64,000 bases of DNA. Source: Lachnospiraceae bacterium. GTDB lineage: Bacteria > Bacillota_A > Clostridia > Lachnospirales > Lachnospiraceae. A program made the translations under genes and the position numbers. Shown one piece after another: positions 27,888 to 36,191 of this stretch. The stretch spans positions 62,001 to 126,000 of the forward strand of contig JAFOYH010000103.1 of NCBI GenBank assembly GCA_017391465.1, written 5' to 3'. Positions within the stretch are counted from its first letter, which is position 1; each line of letters begins with the position of its first letter. The notes beneath the pieces are model-generated. The model was not told the DNA's origin. It searched no databases and saw only the letters and a list, made by a program, of their open reading frames with translations.

Positions 27888-27911
27888 ATTATTTTATATT
27901 TAAGGCAATGC

Positions 27912-27940
27912 TTGACAGATGAGATGAAAATGTATACAAT
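27912..27940 (+). promoter_or_regulatory. Promoter of the Re-citrate synthase - GntR operon
   Basis: Perfect TTGACA (27912-27917), 17-base spacer, TACAAT (27935-27940). The start is predicted near 27947. Confidence 0.75.
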
Positions 27941-27946
27941 TATACA
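27931..27946 (+). promoter_or_regulatory. Palindromic operator overlapping the -10, probably for the GntR regulator
   Basis: TGTATACAATTATACA is an inverted repeat with perfect 6-base arms and a 4-base centre. It covers the whole -10 box, so a bound protein would block transcription. TGTATAC-type palindromes are common sites of FadR/FCD-class GntR regulators, and such a regulator is the second gene of this operon. Autoregulation is an inference. Confidence 0.55.
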
Positions 27947-28007
27947 AGCACACTAATGCGATAAACAAGTAAAGTGACTAGATTTTGGATAAACGGGAGT
28001 GAAAATT

Positions 28008-29426
28008 ATGGATAATCGCAATGTTGTAATGAACCCACATAACAATTTACTGGCCTTAGAGGAGCATTTATATGCGCTTCAGGATGTGGCAGAACCGAAT
28101 GTATTTCGAAATCTGTTTCCATATGAAGAAGTTCCAAAGATTGTATTTAACCAACGTGTTGTACCGATTAACATGCCGGAAGAAATCTGGATAACAGATA
28201 CAACTTTTCGTGATGGACAGCAATCCAGAGCACCTTACTCAACAGAACAGATTGTAACGTTATATGATTATATGCATCGTTTGAGCGGACCAAAGGGAAT
28301 TGTGCGACAAAGCGAGTTTTTCCTGTATAGTGAAAAAGATAGAAATGCTGTTTATAAGTGTATGGAAAGAGGATACCAGTTTCCAGAGATTACATCATGG
28401 ATTCGTGCAAATAAAAAAGATTTTCAGTTAGTAAAAGATATTGGGATTAAAGAAACAGGTATACTTGTAAGCTGTTCAGATTATCATATTTTTTATAAGA
28501 TGAAGATGACACGTAAACAAGCCATGGAACACTATTTGAGTGTTGTACGTGAATGTCTGGAGACTGGGGTTCGTCCAAGATGTCATTTGGAAGATATTAC
28601 CCGTTCGGATATTTATGGTTTTGTAATTCCGTTTTGTCTTGAACTTCAGAAACTTGGAGAAAGTTATGGTATTCCGGTGAAGATTCGTGCCTGTGACACG
28701 ATGGGATACGGTGTAAACTTTACGGGTGCAGCTATTCCACGTTCTGTTCCTGGTATTATTTATGGTTTGAATGTACATGCCGGAGTTCCATCAAGTATGA
28801 TCGAATGGCATGGCCATAACGATTTTTATAAAGCTGTTGTGAATTCTTCAACTGCATGGCTTTATGGAGCAAGTGGTGTGAATTGTTCTTTGTTTGGTAT
28901 TGGAGAACGTACAGGTAATACGCCGTTAGAGGCCATGGTTTTTGAATATGCACAGCTTCGAGGAACACTTGATGGCATGGATACGACAGTGATTACAGAG
29001 ATGGCGGAATATTATGAAAAAGAAATCGGATATAAACTGCCATCAAGAACGCCATTTGTAGGAAAGAATTTTAATGTCACACGTGCGGGAATACATGCGG
29101 ATGGGCTGCTTAAGAATGAGGAGATTTACAACATTTTTGATACAGAAAAGTTTTTAAATCGTCCGGTTATGGTGGCTATTTCCAACACATCCGGACTCGC
29201 GGGTATTGCACATTGGATCAACACCTATTTTAAGTTAAAAGGTGATCAGTGTGTGACAAAAACTCATCCGATCATTGGCTATGTTAAAGATTGGGTAGAC
29301 CAGGAATACGAAGGTGGTCGTGTTACAGCACTTACAGATGAAGAATTGTTAAAAGTAATTGATGAAGCATGTCAGGCATGTAATTATAAGCTTGGAGCTC
29401 AGGGGGAACATTATGTTAAAGAATGA
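28008..29426 (+). CDS. Re-citrate synthase-like enzyme (2-isopropylmalate synthase family)
   Basis: A 472-residue DRE-TIM metallolyase-family protein. The metal and catalytic motif reads TTFRDGQQSRAPYSTEQI, a variant of the usual DxTLRDGEQ, and the metal-site histidines appear in HVHG-like EWHGHND. Sequence style and length fit the Re-face-specific citrate synthase first described from Clostridium kluyveri, not LeuA or homocitrate synthase. It would condense acetyl-CoA with oxaloacetate, and its position next to isocitrate dehydrogenase supports a role in glutamate supply. The ATG at 28008 is 8 bases after GGGAG. The GntR gene overlaps its end by 14 bases. 2-Isopropylmalate or citramalate synthase activity cannot be excluded by eye. 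Confidence 0.82.
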   Translation: MDNRNVVMNPHNNLLALEEHLYALQDVAEPNVFRNLFPYEEVPKIVFNQRVVPINMPEEIWITDTTFRDGQQSRAPYSTEQIVTLYDYMHRLSGPKGIVRQSEFFLYSEKDRNAVYKCMERGYQFPEITSWIRANKKDFQLVKDIGIKETGILVSCSDYHIFYKMKMTRKQAMEHYLSVVRECLETGVRPRCHLEDITRSDIYGFVIPFCLELQKLGESYGIPVKIRACDTMGYGVNFTGAAIPRSVPGIIYGLNVHAGVPSSMIEWHGHNDFYKAVVNSSTAWLYGASGVNCSLFGIGERTGNTPLEAMVFEYAQLRGTLDGMDTTVITEMAEYYEKEIGYKLPSRTPFVGKNFNVTRAGIHADGLLKNEEIYNIFDTEKFLNRPVMVAISNTSGLAGIAHWINTYFKLKGDQCVTKTHPIIGYVKDWVDQEYEGGRVTALTDEELLKVIDEACQACNYKLGAQGEHYVKE

Positions 29427-30075
29427 TTATTCATTAACAGAAAAAGTCTATCATAATCTTCGTTCAGACATATTGACGGGAGCATTTAAAGATAAGGATG
29501 AATTAAAAGAAAATACCATTGCAAAAACATACGGGGTGAGTCGCACACCAGTGCGTGAAGCCATTCGTCAGTTGGCTTTGGAAGGTTTAGTTGATACCAT
29601 ACCGAATAAAGGTGCCTTTGTTCATAGTATTCATGAAAAAGATGTGAATGACGTCTATGCGATGCGTTCTTTACTTGAGGGACTTGCTGCACGTTGGGCA
29701 GTAGAAAATATTACAACAGAATATATTGAAACAATGGAAGAAATTCTTTATATGTCAGAATATTATCGCAAAAAAGGAAATTGGGAACAGGTATATAAAT
29801 GTGATAACAAATTTCATGATATTTTATATGCTGCATCTGGAAGTTATCTCTTGGAACATATGCTTCATACATTTCATGAATATGTTCAAAAAGTGCGTAA
29901 GTATATTTTGACTGATGAAAATCGTTCCAGAGAATCTTTTAAGGAACATGCTGCAATCCTGGAAGCTATTAAAAATAAACAGGCAGATGAGGCTGCAGCA
30001 TTGGCAACGCAGCACATTGCCAATGCCGTTGATCGTTTAAAAATAACAGATGCTGTTCATGAAGTAGAAAATTAG
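29413..30075 (+). CDS. GntR-family transcriptional regulator (FadR/FCD subfamily)
   Basis: A 220-residue regulator. The N-terminal winged helix (about 5-70) contains KENTIAKTYGVSRTPVREAIRQLALEG, the GntR signature. The C-terminal all-helical FCD ligand domain contains RSLLEGLAARWAVE and carries metal-site-like Asp/His residues in CDNKFHDILYAASG and later EHAAILEAI. The ATG at 29413 follows AGGGGGA and overlaps the previous gene by 14 bases, indicating translational coupling. An earlier in-frame ATG at 29359 lacks a ribosome site. It probably represses its own operon through the palindrome at 27931; the effector is unknown, with citrate or another organic acid likely. Confidence 0.88.
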   Translation: MLKNDYSLTEKVYHNLRSDILTGAFKDKDELKENTIAKTYGVSRTPVREAIRQLALEGLVDTIPNKGAFVHSIHEKDVNDVYAMRSLLEGLAARWAVENITTEYIETMEEILYMSEYYRKKGNWEQVYKCDNKFHDILYAASGSYLLEHMLHTFHEYVQKVRKYILTDENRSRESFKEHAAILEAIKNKQADEAAALATQHIANAVDRLKITDAVHEVEN

Positions 30076-30077
30076 AT

Positions 30078-30120
30078 AAAAACGGAGAATTATGTTTTGT
30101 TCATAATTCTCCGTTTTTTT
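30078..30120. terminator. Bidirectional terminator between GntR and ABC-F genes
   Basis: A 17-bp perfect stem (30078-30094 with 30102-30118) around ACGGAGAATTATG, with T-runs on both strands. Confidence 0.92.
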
Positions 30121-30126
30121 TAGGAT

Positions 30127-32058
30127 TTAACTATAAAGTTCTTCCCATTCTTCCATGAGCTGCAATAACTCATCATCCAATGCTTCGTGTTCGACATTGA
30201 TTTCCATGAGACGTTTTACATCTGTTGCAATATTATCCTGCATTAACAGTTCATCCAGTTCGTTGATACGTGTTTCTACTTCATTGATACGTGTTTCTAC
30301 TTTTTTGATTTGATTCTGACGTTTGCGTTCTTTTGCCTGTTCTTCTTTCTGTCTCAGATAATCATTTTTACCTGTAGATTTCGTTGTATGGGCTGTCGTC
30401 GATGAAAGTGGAACAGAAGTGGTGTGAAAACCACCGGAAGAATCAACGGAAGGGTGTTCCTTCTTCTCGATATAATCATCATAATTCCCAAAATAACTGT
30501 TTAGACCGCCGCCTGTCAGATCAAGGACACGAGTTGCGGTTTGATTAATGAAGTAACGGTCATGAGAAACATATAGGACAGTTCCTGTATAATTCTGTAG
30601 AGCTTCTTCAAGAATTTCTCTGGATTGAATGTCCAAATGATTGGTTGGTTCATCCAAAATTAAAAAATTGGCATGAGAAAGCATAAGTTTTGCAAGAGAA
30701 ACACGACCGCGTTCTCCACCGCTTAATTCTTTGATCAACTTAAATACATCGTCGCCTGTAAATAAAAAGGCTGCGAGTACTTTACGGATACGGGTATTAT
30801 TTAAAGATGGATATTCGTCAGAGATTTCGTCAAATATGGACTTGTTGTCATGCAGAACCTGATGCTCCTGATCATAATATCCAATGTGAACTTTTGCTCC
30901 GAGATGCATGTCACAGGAGTCCGCAGGAATTAATTGATTAATAATTTTTAATATGGTTGTTTTTCCCGCACCATTATCACCAATCAAAGCGACACGTTCA
31001 CCGCGTTTAATGTCCATGATAAGGTTTTGAAAAAGATATTCACCATCAAAACTTTTGGTAAGATTTTCAATATAAAGAACATCGTTACCGCTAATTGTGT
31101 CCGGTTCAAGCATAATACGCATATTTGCATTTTCTTCCAGAGGTTTGTCGATAATCTCCATTTTGTCTAAAAGCTTTTCTCTGCTTTCTGCACGTTTAAT
31201 GGATTTCTCACGATTGAAAGAACGTAATTTTTGAATAACTGCTTCCTGATGAGCGATTTCCTGTTGCTGATTAAGCCATGCTTTACGTTGTATATCACGA
31301 AGTTGTGCTTTTTTTACAGCATAATCCGAGTAATTTCCTTTAAAGATTTGTCCTTTGTGGTGATCAATTTCGATAATTTTTGTCACAACTTTATCAAGAA
31401 AATAACGGTCATGGGCAACGATGATTACAGCCCCTTTATAATTCATTAAAAAAGTTTCGAGCCATGCGGTAGAATTCATGTCCAAATGGTTTGTTGGTTC
31501 GTCCAACAATAAAATATCGGGTCTTGCTAACAAAAGTCGACCCAAAGCCACTCGTGTTTTTTGACCACCAGAGAGAAGATGAACTTCTTTACCAAATTCT
31601 TCTTCGGAAAATCCAAGGCCTTTTAAAACACCGATAACTTCGCTTCGGTAAGCGTATCCATTCTGGCTTTCAAAAGAAAGACGCATTCGATCATAGGATT
31701 TTAACAGTTCTTCAAGGGCTTCACCGGAAGTATCTTTCATGGCGAGTTCCGTTTCTGCCATACGTTGCTCGAGTAATATAACATCTTTTTTTACATCCAG
31801 AAGTTCCTCGTAAATTGTACGATGAGAATCTCGGGAATGATGTTGAGCAAGATAACCGATCGTTTTACCCTTGGAAATAATAACTTCACCAGAGTCAGGA
31901 CTCAGTTCTTCCATAATAATTTTTAAAAGAGTAGACTTACCGGCACCATTAATACCTACAATGGCGGCTTTTTCATGTTCTTCGATGTGAAACGATATAT
32001 CATCAAGTATCACGTCAGTTCCAAAGGATTTGGAAATGTGGTGACATGCTAGTATCAT
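30127..32058 (-). CDS. ABC-F family ATPase (YdiF-like)
   Basis: A 643-residue soluble protein with two ABC domains and no membrane segment, as in ABC-F factors that act on the ribosome. Walker A motifs are GINGAGKST and GDNGAGKTT. The signatures LSGGQKTRVALG and LSGGERGRVSLA are each followed by LLDEPTNHLD or LILDEPTNHLD. A charged linker of about 80 residues joins the domains. A C-terminal lysine/glutamate coiled coil (about 560-643) contains a short repeat, VETRINEVETRINEL. The ATG at 32058 with AAGGAGA was preferred over an upstream in-frame start. Divergence from rex matches the B. subtilis ydiF-rex neighbourhood. An antibiotic-resistance role is not indicated. Confidence 0.92.
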   Translation of the reverse strand: MILACHHISKSFGTDVILDDISFHIEEHEKAAIVGINGAGKSTLLKIIMEELSPDSGEVIISKGKTIGYLAQHHSRDSHRTIYEELLDVKKDVILLEQRMAETELAMKDTSGEALEELLKSYDRMRLSFESQNGYAYRSEVIGVLKGLGFSEEEFGKEVHLLSGGQKTRVALGRLLLARPDILLLDEPTNHLDMNSTAWLETFLMNYKGAVIIVAHDRYFLDKVVTKIIEIDHHKGQIFKGNYSDYAVKKAQLRDIQRKAWLNQQQEIAHQEAVIQKLRSFNREKSIKRAESREKLLDKMEIIDKPLEENANMRIMLEPDTISGNDVLYIENLTKSFDGEYLFQNLIMDIKRGERVALIGDNGAGKTTILKIINQLIPADSCDMHLGAKVHIGYYDQEHQVLHDNKSIFDEISDEYPSLNNTRIRKVLAAFLFTGDDVFKLIKELSGGERGRVSLAKLMLSHANFLILDEPTNHLDIQSREILEEALQNYTGTVLYVSHDRYFINQTATRVLDLTGGGLNSYFGNYDDYIEKKEHPSVDSSGGFHTTSVPLSSTTAHTTKSTGKNDYLRQKEEQAKERKRQNQIKKVETRINEVETRINELDELLMQDNIATDVKRLMEINVEHEALDDELLQLMEEWEELYS

Positions 32059-32093
32059 AATAATTCTCCTTTTTGCATAAAATACCATTATTT

Positions 32094-32122
32094 ATTGTAT
32101 CATATTGTCAAAAATGTGTAAA
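32094..32122 (-). promoter_or_regulatory. Promoter of the ABC-F gene
   Basis: On the minus strand TTTACA (32122-32117), 17-base spacer, TACAAT (32099-32094). Confidence 0.6.
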
Positions 32123-32142
32123 TAAAATGTAATAAACAGAGT

Positions 32143-32171
32143 TTGACAATTTTACTACAATTATATATAAT
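32143..32171 (+). promoter_or_regulatory. Consensus promoter of rex
   Basis: Perfect TTGACA (32143-32148), 17-base spacer, perfect TATAAT (32166-32171). ATTGTCAAA at 32104-32112 and TTTGACAAT at 32142-32150 form an inverted repeat around the divergent control region. Confidence 0.75.
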
Positions 32172-32243
32172 GAATTAAAGGAAATTGTCATATAAGGGAA
32201 TAATTTTATTGGGAATAAATAGAATATAGACAAGGGTGAAACT

Positions 32244-32897
32244 ATGAAACAAAGGGAAATTTCAGCAGCGGTTATTCGCCGCTTGCCAAGATATTATCGT
32301 TATCTGGGAGAATTGCTTCAAAATGATGTGGTTCGTATTTCTTCAAAAGAACTGAGTCATCGAATGAAAGTAACAGCATCTCAGATACGTCAGGATTTGA
32401 ACAATTTTGGAGGATTTGGTCAGCAGGGATATGGATATAATGTAGAATATCTTCATGGTGAAATCGGAAAGATCCTTGGATTGGATGTTCAACATAATAT
32501 GATTATTATTGGTGCAGGTAATCTTGGACAGGCTTTGGCAAACTATGATTTTAAAAAAGTTGGTTATCATTTGATTGGCCTTTTTGATACGAATCCACGT
32601 TTAAAAGGTGTATCGGTTCGAGGAATTGAAATTCAGATGATGGATACATTGGATGAATTTGTTGAAACACATAAGGTGGATGTTGTTACATTGACTGTTC
32701 CAAAGCGTCAGGCTGTAGAAATTGGTCAACATCTCGAAAAGATTGGTATCAAAGCTATTTGGAATTTTGCACCAACAGATTTAAATGTATCTGAAAGTGT
32801 GTGTGTTAAAAACGTTCATTTGAATGAAAGTCTGATGACTTTGTCTTATGAATATCGAACCATGCATGCCAATGATGATATCGACAATCAGGATTGA
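32244..32897 (+). CDS. rex: Redox-sensing transcriptional repressor Rex
   Basis: Rex senses the NADH/NAD+ ratio and represses fermentation genes when NADH is low. The 217-residue protein has the N-terminal winged helix (RRLPRYYRYLGELL, then SHRMKVTASQIRQDLNNFGGFGQQGYGYNV). A Rossmann domain follows, with IIIGAGNLGQALANYDF and an NADH-binding FDTNPRLKG. The C-terminal helix, ending TLSYEYR, swaps between subunits. All features are intact. GGGTG precedes the ATG. Transcription starts from a strong divergent promoter and ends at a terminator before the NAD(P)HX repair gene. A Rex-type operator is visible in front of the thiolase gene at 51490. Confidence 0.96.
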   Translation: MKQREISAAVIRRLPRYYRYLGELLQNDVVRISSKELSHRMKVTASQIRQDLNNFGGFGQQGYGYNVEYLHGEIGKILGLDVQHNMIIIGAGNLGQALANYDFKKVGYHLIGLFDTNPRLKGVSVRGIEIQMMDTLDEFVETHKVDVVTLTVPKRQAVEIGQHLEKIGIKAIWNFAPTDLNVSESVCVKNVHLNESLMTLSYEYRTMHANDDIDNQD

Positions 32898-32952
32898 GTT
32901 GATAGGAATGTTTATAAAATATGATATTATTTCGATAGATCGCGAACGTAGT

Positions 32953-32982
32953 AAAAAAGCCTGCATTTAGGAGGCTTTTTTG
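32953..32982 (+). terminator. Terminator of rex
   Basis: AAAAAAGCC pairs with GGCTTTTTT across an 8-9 base loop. Confidence 0.8.
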
Positions 32983-33037
32983 TTGCGTTCTTTTGAGTTG
33001 TCATTTTAACAATTATCGACAGAGTAGGAGTGGCGGT

Positions 33038-34528
33038 ATGTACGCGGTTGTTACTGGTAAAGAAATGAAAATGATTGATAACTATACAATTCAGACGATA
33101 GGGATTCCATCGCTCGTACTTATGGAGCGTGCAGCATGGTCAATGGTTCAGAGAATATTGTCAGAGATAGAAACTTCGACATGTATTTTATCTGTATGCG
33201 GTGCCGGAAATAATGGTGGAGATGCGATTGCAGTTGCACGCATTTTATATGGTATGGGATATAAAGCTTCAATATTTATTGCTGGAGAACCTGAAAAATG
33301 GACAGATGAAACAAAAAAACAAATTCAGATAGCAAGAAATATAGGGGTACCTGAATATAATGAATTAGATTTGTCTTCTGTACACATGGTTGTTGATGGT
33401 TTGTTTGGGATAGGTTTATCTTCAGATGTTCGAGAACCTTATGCAGGAATGATTCGTCAGATCAATGGTTGGAAAAAAACGAATCAACATGCTCAAATAT
33501 GGTCTGTTGATATACCGTCTGGCGTATCTTCAGACACGGGTCAGATTCTTGGTGTGGCAATCGATGCAGATTATACGGTTACGTTTGGTTATAAAAAACG
33601 TGGTATAATTTTATATCCGGGAAGAGATTTGGCAGGACAGTGTTTTGTTGAAGATATAGGATTTCCTCGAAGTGCAGAGAAAATTCATAAGATAAAAGGA
33701 TTTTCAATGGATATGAAAGATTTATCTATGCTCCCGTTCAGAAAAAATGATTCGAACAAAGGAGATTATGGAAAGATTCTTATTATTGCCGGAAGTAAAA
33801 ACATGAGTGGAGCTGCATATTTTTCAGGTAAGGCAGCGTATACGGTCGGTGCAGGACTTGTACGTATTTTGACCGAAGAAGCGAATCGTATTATTTTGCA
33901 AACCCAGTTGCCACAGGCGATGATTTCTGTTTGGGAAGAGATGACAAATGAACAATTAGAGGATATAATTAATTGGGCAGATGCTGTTGTTATTGGACCG
34001 GGAATAGGAACACGAGGTGAAATGAAGATACGTATGGAAAAGGTACTTTCCATGGTAAAATCTCCAATGCTTATTGATGCGGACGGATTAAATCTTTTAG
34101 CATCAGAGGATATGTGGTATGATAAATTATCAAAACATGTTATTGTTACACCGCATATGGCAGAAATGTCCAGACTGACTGGAAAAAGCATATATGATTT
34201 AAAAGAAGATCGGGCATTTAGTGCGGAAACATATGCAAAAAATCGAGAGTTAGTCTGTGTTTTAAAAGATAGTTCAACTGTCATAACCAATGGAGAGCTG
34301 ATTTGTTTTAATCAGACAGGTAATCATGGAATGGCCACGGGTGGATCCGGAGATGTGTTGTCGGGGGTAATCGGTGCATTGCTTGGGATGGGTATGGAAC
34401 CCTTTGAGGCGGCATGTCTGGGTACCTGTATTCATGGAGCAGCAGGTGATGTTGCTGCAAAAAGATTTGGTGAACGATGTATGACCAGCATTGAACTGAT
34501 CACAGGATTAATCGAAGTTTTAAGATAG
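33038..34528 (+). CDS. nnr: Bifunctional NAD(P)H-hydrate epimerase / ADP-dependent dehydratase
   Basis: Repairs damaged NADHX and NADPHX. The N-terminal epimerase domain (YjeF_N, about 1-210) shows CGAGNNGGDAIAVARIL and VDGLFGIGLSS. The C-terminal ribokinase-like dehydratase domain (about 225-496) shows NKGDYGKILIIAGS, DADGLNLLA, TPHMAEMSRL and MATGGSGDVLSGVIGALLGMG. The 496-residue fusion is the usual bacterial form. The ATG at 33038 has AGGAG 7 bases upstream; the longer reading frame was cut. Alanine racemase follows after 29 bases, as in many Firmicutes, so nnr-alr-mazF and possibly the CBS gene form one operon. Confidence 0.95.
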   Translation: MYAVVTGKEMKMIDNYTIQTIGIPSLVLMERAAWSMVQRILSEIETSTCILSVCGAGNNGGDAIAVARILYGMGYKASIFIAGEPEKWTDETKKQIQIARNIGVPEYNELDLSSVHMVVDGLFGIGLSSDVREPYAGMIRQINGWKKTNQHAQIWSVDIPSGVSSDTGQILGVAIDADYTVTFGYKKRGIILYPGRDLAGQCFVEDIGFPRSAEKIHKIKGFSMDMKDLSMLPFRKNDSNKGDYGKILIIAGSKNMSGAAYFSGKAAYTVGAGLVRILTEEANRIILQTQLPQAMISVWEEMTNEQLEDIINWADAVVIGPGIGTRGEMKIRMEKVLSMVKSPMLIDADGLNLLASEDMWYDKLSKHVIVTPHMAEMSRLTGKSIYDLKEDRAFSAETYAKNRELVCVLKDSSTVITNGELICFNQTGNHGMATGGSGDVLSGVIGALLGMGMEPFEAACLGTCIHGAAGDVAAKRFGERCMTSIELITGLIEVLR

Positions 34529-34557
34529 TTGATATAGAATCAGAGGTTAGAGAAACA

Positions 34558-35736
34558 TTGAATAGAAGTGAAAAAGGTAGTATCTATCGAATTTATTCGA
34601 GAATCGATTTGGATGCATTAAAACATAATGTAGATCGTATTAAACAATGTAAATCGAAAAATGCCATGTTAATGGGCGTTGTTAAAGCAGGTGCCTATGG
34701 TCATGGTGCAGATGTTTTAGCTCATGAGCTGGAAACGATGGGGTTTGACTGGTTTGCAGTCGCTACTGCAGATGAAGGCATTGAATTGAGAAATTCGGGT
34801 GTTGAAAAGCCTATTTTGGTTTTGGGATATTGTGATGCTCTCCAGTATCCAGAATTAATTGAATGGGATATTACGCCGACAATCTATAGTTATGAGATGG
34901 CCGAAGCGTTAAATCAGGTGGCTAAAGCTGCAGGAAAAGTCGTGAATATTCACATTAAGATTGATACAGGTATGGGCCGCATTGGATTTCTGGTTGAAGA
35001 CCAGACCATTGAAACGATCCGTATGATCAATGCGATGGAGAACATCCATATTCAAGGGTTGTTTACACATTTTGCCTGCGCGGATATGATGGATAAAAAA
35101 CATGTGGAACAGCAGATCGAAAAATTTCATTGGATTATTGAAGAATTGGACAAGGTGGGGGTTTCTGCAGAGATTTGTCATTGCTCAAACAGCGCTTCAA
35201 TTATGGAACTTCCATCAGAACATATGAATATGGTACGTGCAGGAATCATATTATATGGATTATACCCGTCCGATGAAGTGGATAAAAACAGTTTGGATTT
35301 AAGGCCTGTTATGTCATTGTATAGCCATGTTGTACATTTGAAAGAGGTAGCAGAAGGTGTGTCCATTGGTTATGGTGCGACTTATGTAACAAAAAAAGCG
35401 ACACGTGTGGCTACAATTCCGGTGGGATATGCGGATGGTTATCCAAGAAGTTTATCGAATAAGGCATCGGTTCTTATTCGAGGTCAACGTGCACCGATTA
35501 TTGGACGAATTTGTATGGACCAGTTTATGGTGGATGTGACTGATATTGAGGATGTTGCCATGGGAGACGTTGTAACTCTTGTGGGTAACGATGGAGATGA
35601 AATTTTATCCGTTGAAGAAGTGGCTGAAATGGCAGGTTCTTTTAATTATGAATTTATTTGTGATGTTTCATGGAGAGTTCCAAGAGTCTATTGTAAAAAT
35701 GGCAGCGTGATCCGTATTGTCAATAATTTAAGATAG
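34558..35736 (+). CDS. alr: Alanine racemase
   Basis: PLP enzyme making D-alanine for peptidoglycan. The 392-residue protein has the PLP-binding lysine in GVVKAGAYGHGADVL and the substrate/PLP segment HIKIDTGMGRIGF. The second catalytic base is the tyrosine in SIGYGATYVT. RICMDQFMVDVT, close to the C-terminal domain, is a family signature. The start is TTG at 34558, because the next in-frame ATG would remove part of the barrel. The ribosome site (AGAGG) is somewhat distant at 11 bases, which suggests modest translation. It lies between the NAD(P)HX repair gene and mazF. Confidence 0.95.
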   Translation: MNRSEKGSIYRIYSRIDLDALKHNVDRIKQCKSKNAMLMGVVKAGAYGHGADVLAHELETMGFDWFAVATADEGIELRNSGVEKPILVLGYCDALQYPELIEWDITPTIYSYEMAEALNQVAKAAGKVVNIHIKIDTGMGRIGFLVEDQTIETIRMINAMENIHIQGLFTHFACADMMDKKHVEQQIEKFHWIIEELDKVGVSAEICHCSNSASIMELPSEHMNMVRAGIILYGLYPSDEVDKNSLDLRPVMSLYSHVVHLKEVAEGVSIGYGATYVTKKATRVATIPVGYADGYPRSLSNKASVLIRGQRAPIIGRICMDQFMVDVTDIEDVAMGDVVTLVGNDGDEILSVEEVAEMAGSFNYEFICDVSWRVPRVYCKNGSVIRIVNNLR

Positions 35737-35828
35737 ATTTCCTCACAAGAAACGAAAACTCCTTGATGAATATACTTAAGATAAATGGGAATAATTTGTT
35801 TTAGAGATTTATCAGGAGTGTGAAATGT

Positions 35829-36170
35829 GTGGTTATTAAACGTGGAGATATTTTTTATGCAGATCTGAGGCCTGTGGTTGGCTCCGAACAGGGAGGAATA
35901 CGCCCGGTACTCATTATTCAGAATGATACCGGGAACAAACATAGTCCAACGGTCATATGCGCAGCGATTACTTCACGAATGAATAAAGCAAAACTTCCAA
36001 CGCATGTGGAACTTGATGCATCCAGATATCAGCTTGTAAAAGATTCGGTAATATTATTGGAGCAGGTTCGCACAATTGACAAAAAACGACTTAAAGAGAA
36101 AGTCTGTCATTTGGATTTGGAAATTTTAAAAAAAGTAGACAAAGCATTAAGTATCAGTTTGGAATTATGA
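35829..36170 (+). CDS. mazF: MazF/PemK-type endoribonuclease (toxin), no visible antitoxin
   Basis: A 113-residue mRNA interferase of the NdoA/MazF group, very close in pattern to B. subtilis Ndo[32 protein letters not shown], the THVELDA strand and [13 protein letters not shown]. The conserved arginine and the SEQGG loop expected at the active site are present. GTG at 35829 was chosen by this similarity and by CAGGAG 10 bases upstream; the in-frame GTG at 35820 is too close to it. In B. subtilis the antitoxin gene ndoAI sits between alr and ndoA. Here the 92 bases between alr and mazF hold no antitoxin frame. Confidence 0.92.
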   Translation: MVIKRGDIFYADLRPVVGSEQGGIRPVLIIQNDTGNKHSPTVICAAITSRMNKAKLPTHVELDASRYQLVKDSVILLEQVRTIDKKRLKEKVCHLDLEILKKVDKALSISLEL

Positions 36171-36191
36171 TCGATTGGTAAAGGAGAAGAT

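Noticed and set aside
30127..32058. ABC-F gene as an antibiotic-resistance determinant
   Set aside because: The neighbourhood (divergent rex) and layout match the core YdiF-type factor; there is no resistance leader or mobile context.
32100..32240. Rex autoregulatory operator before rex
   Set aside because: No sequence close to TTGTTAA-N4-TTAACAA is present; only TTGTCA words are seen.
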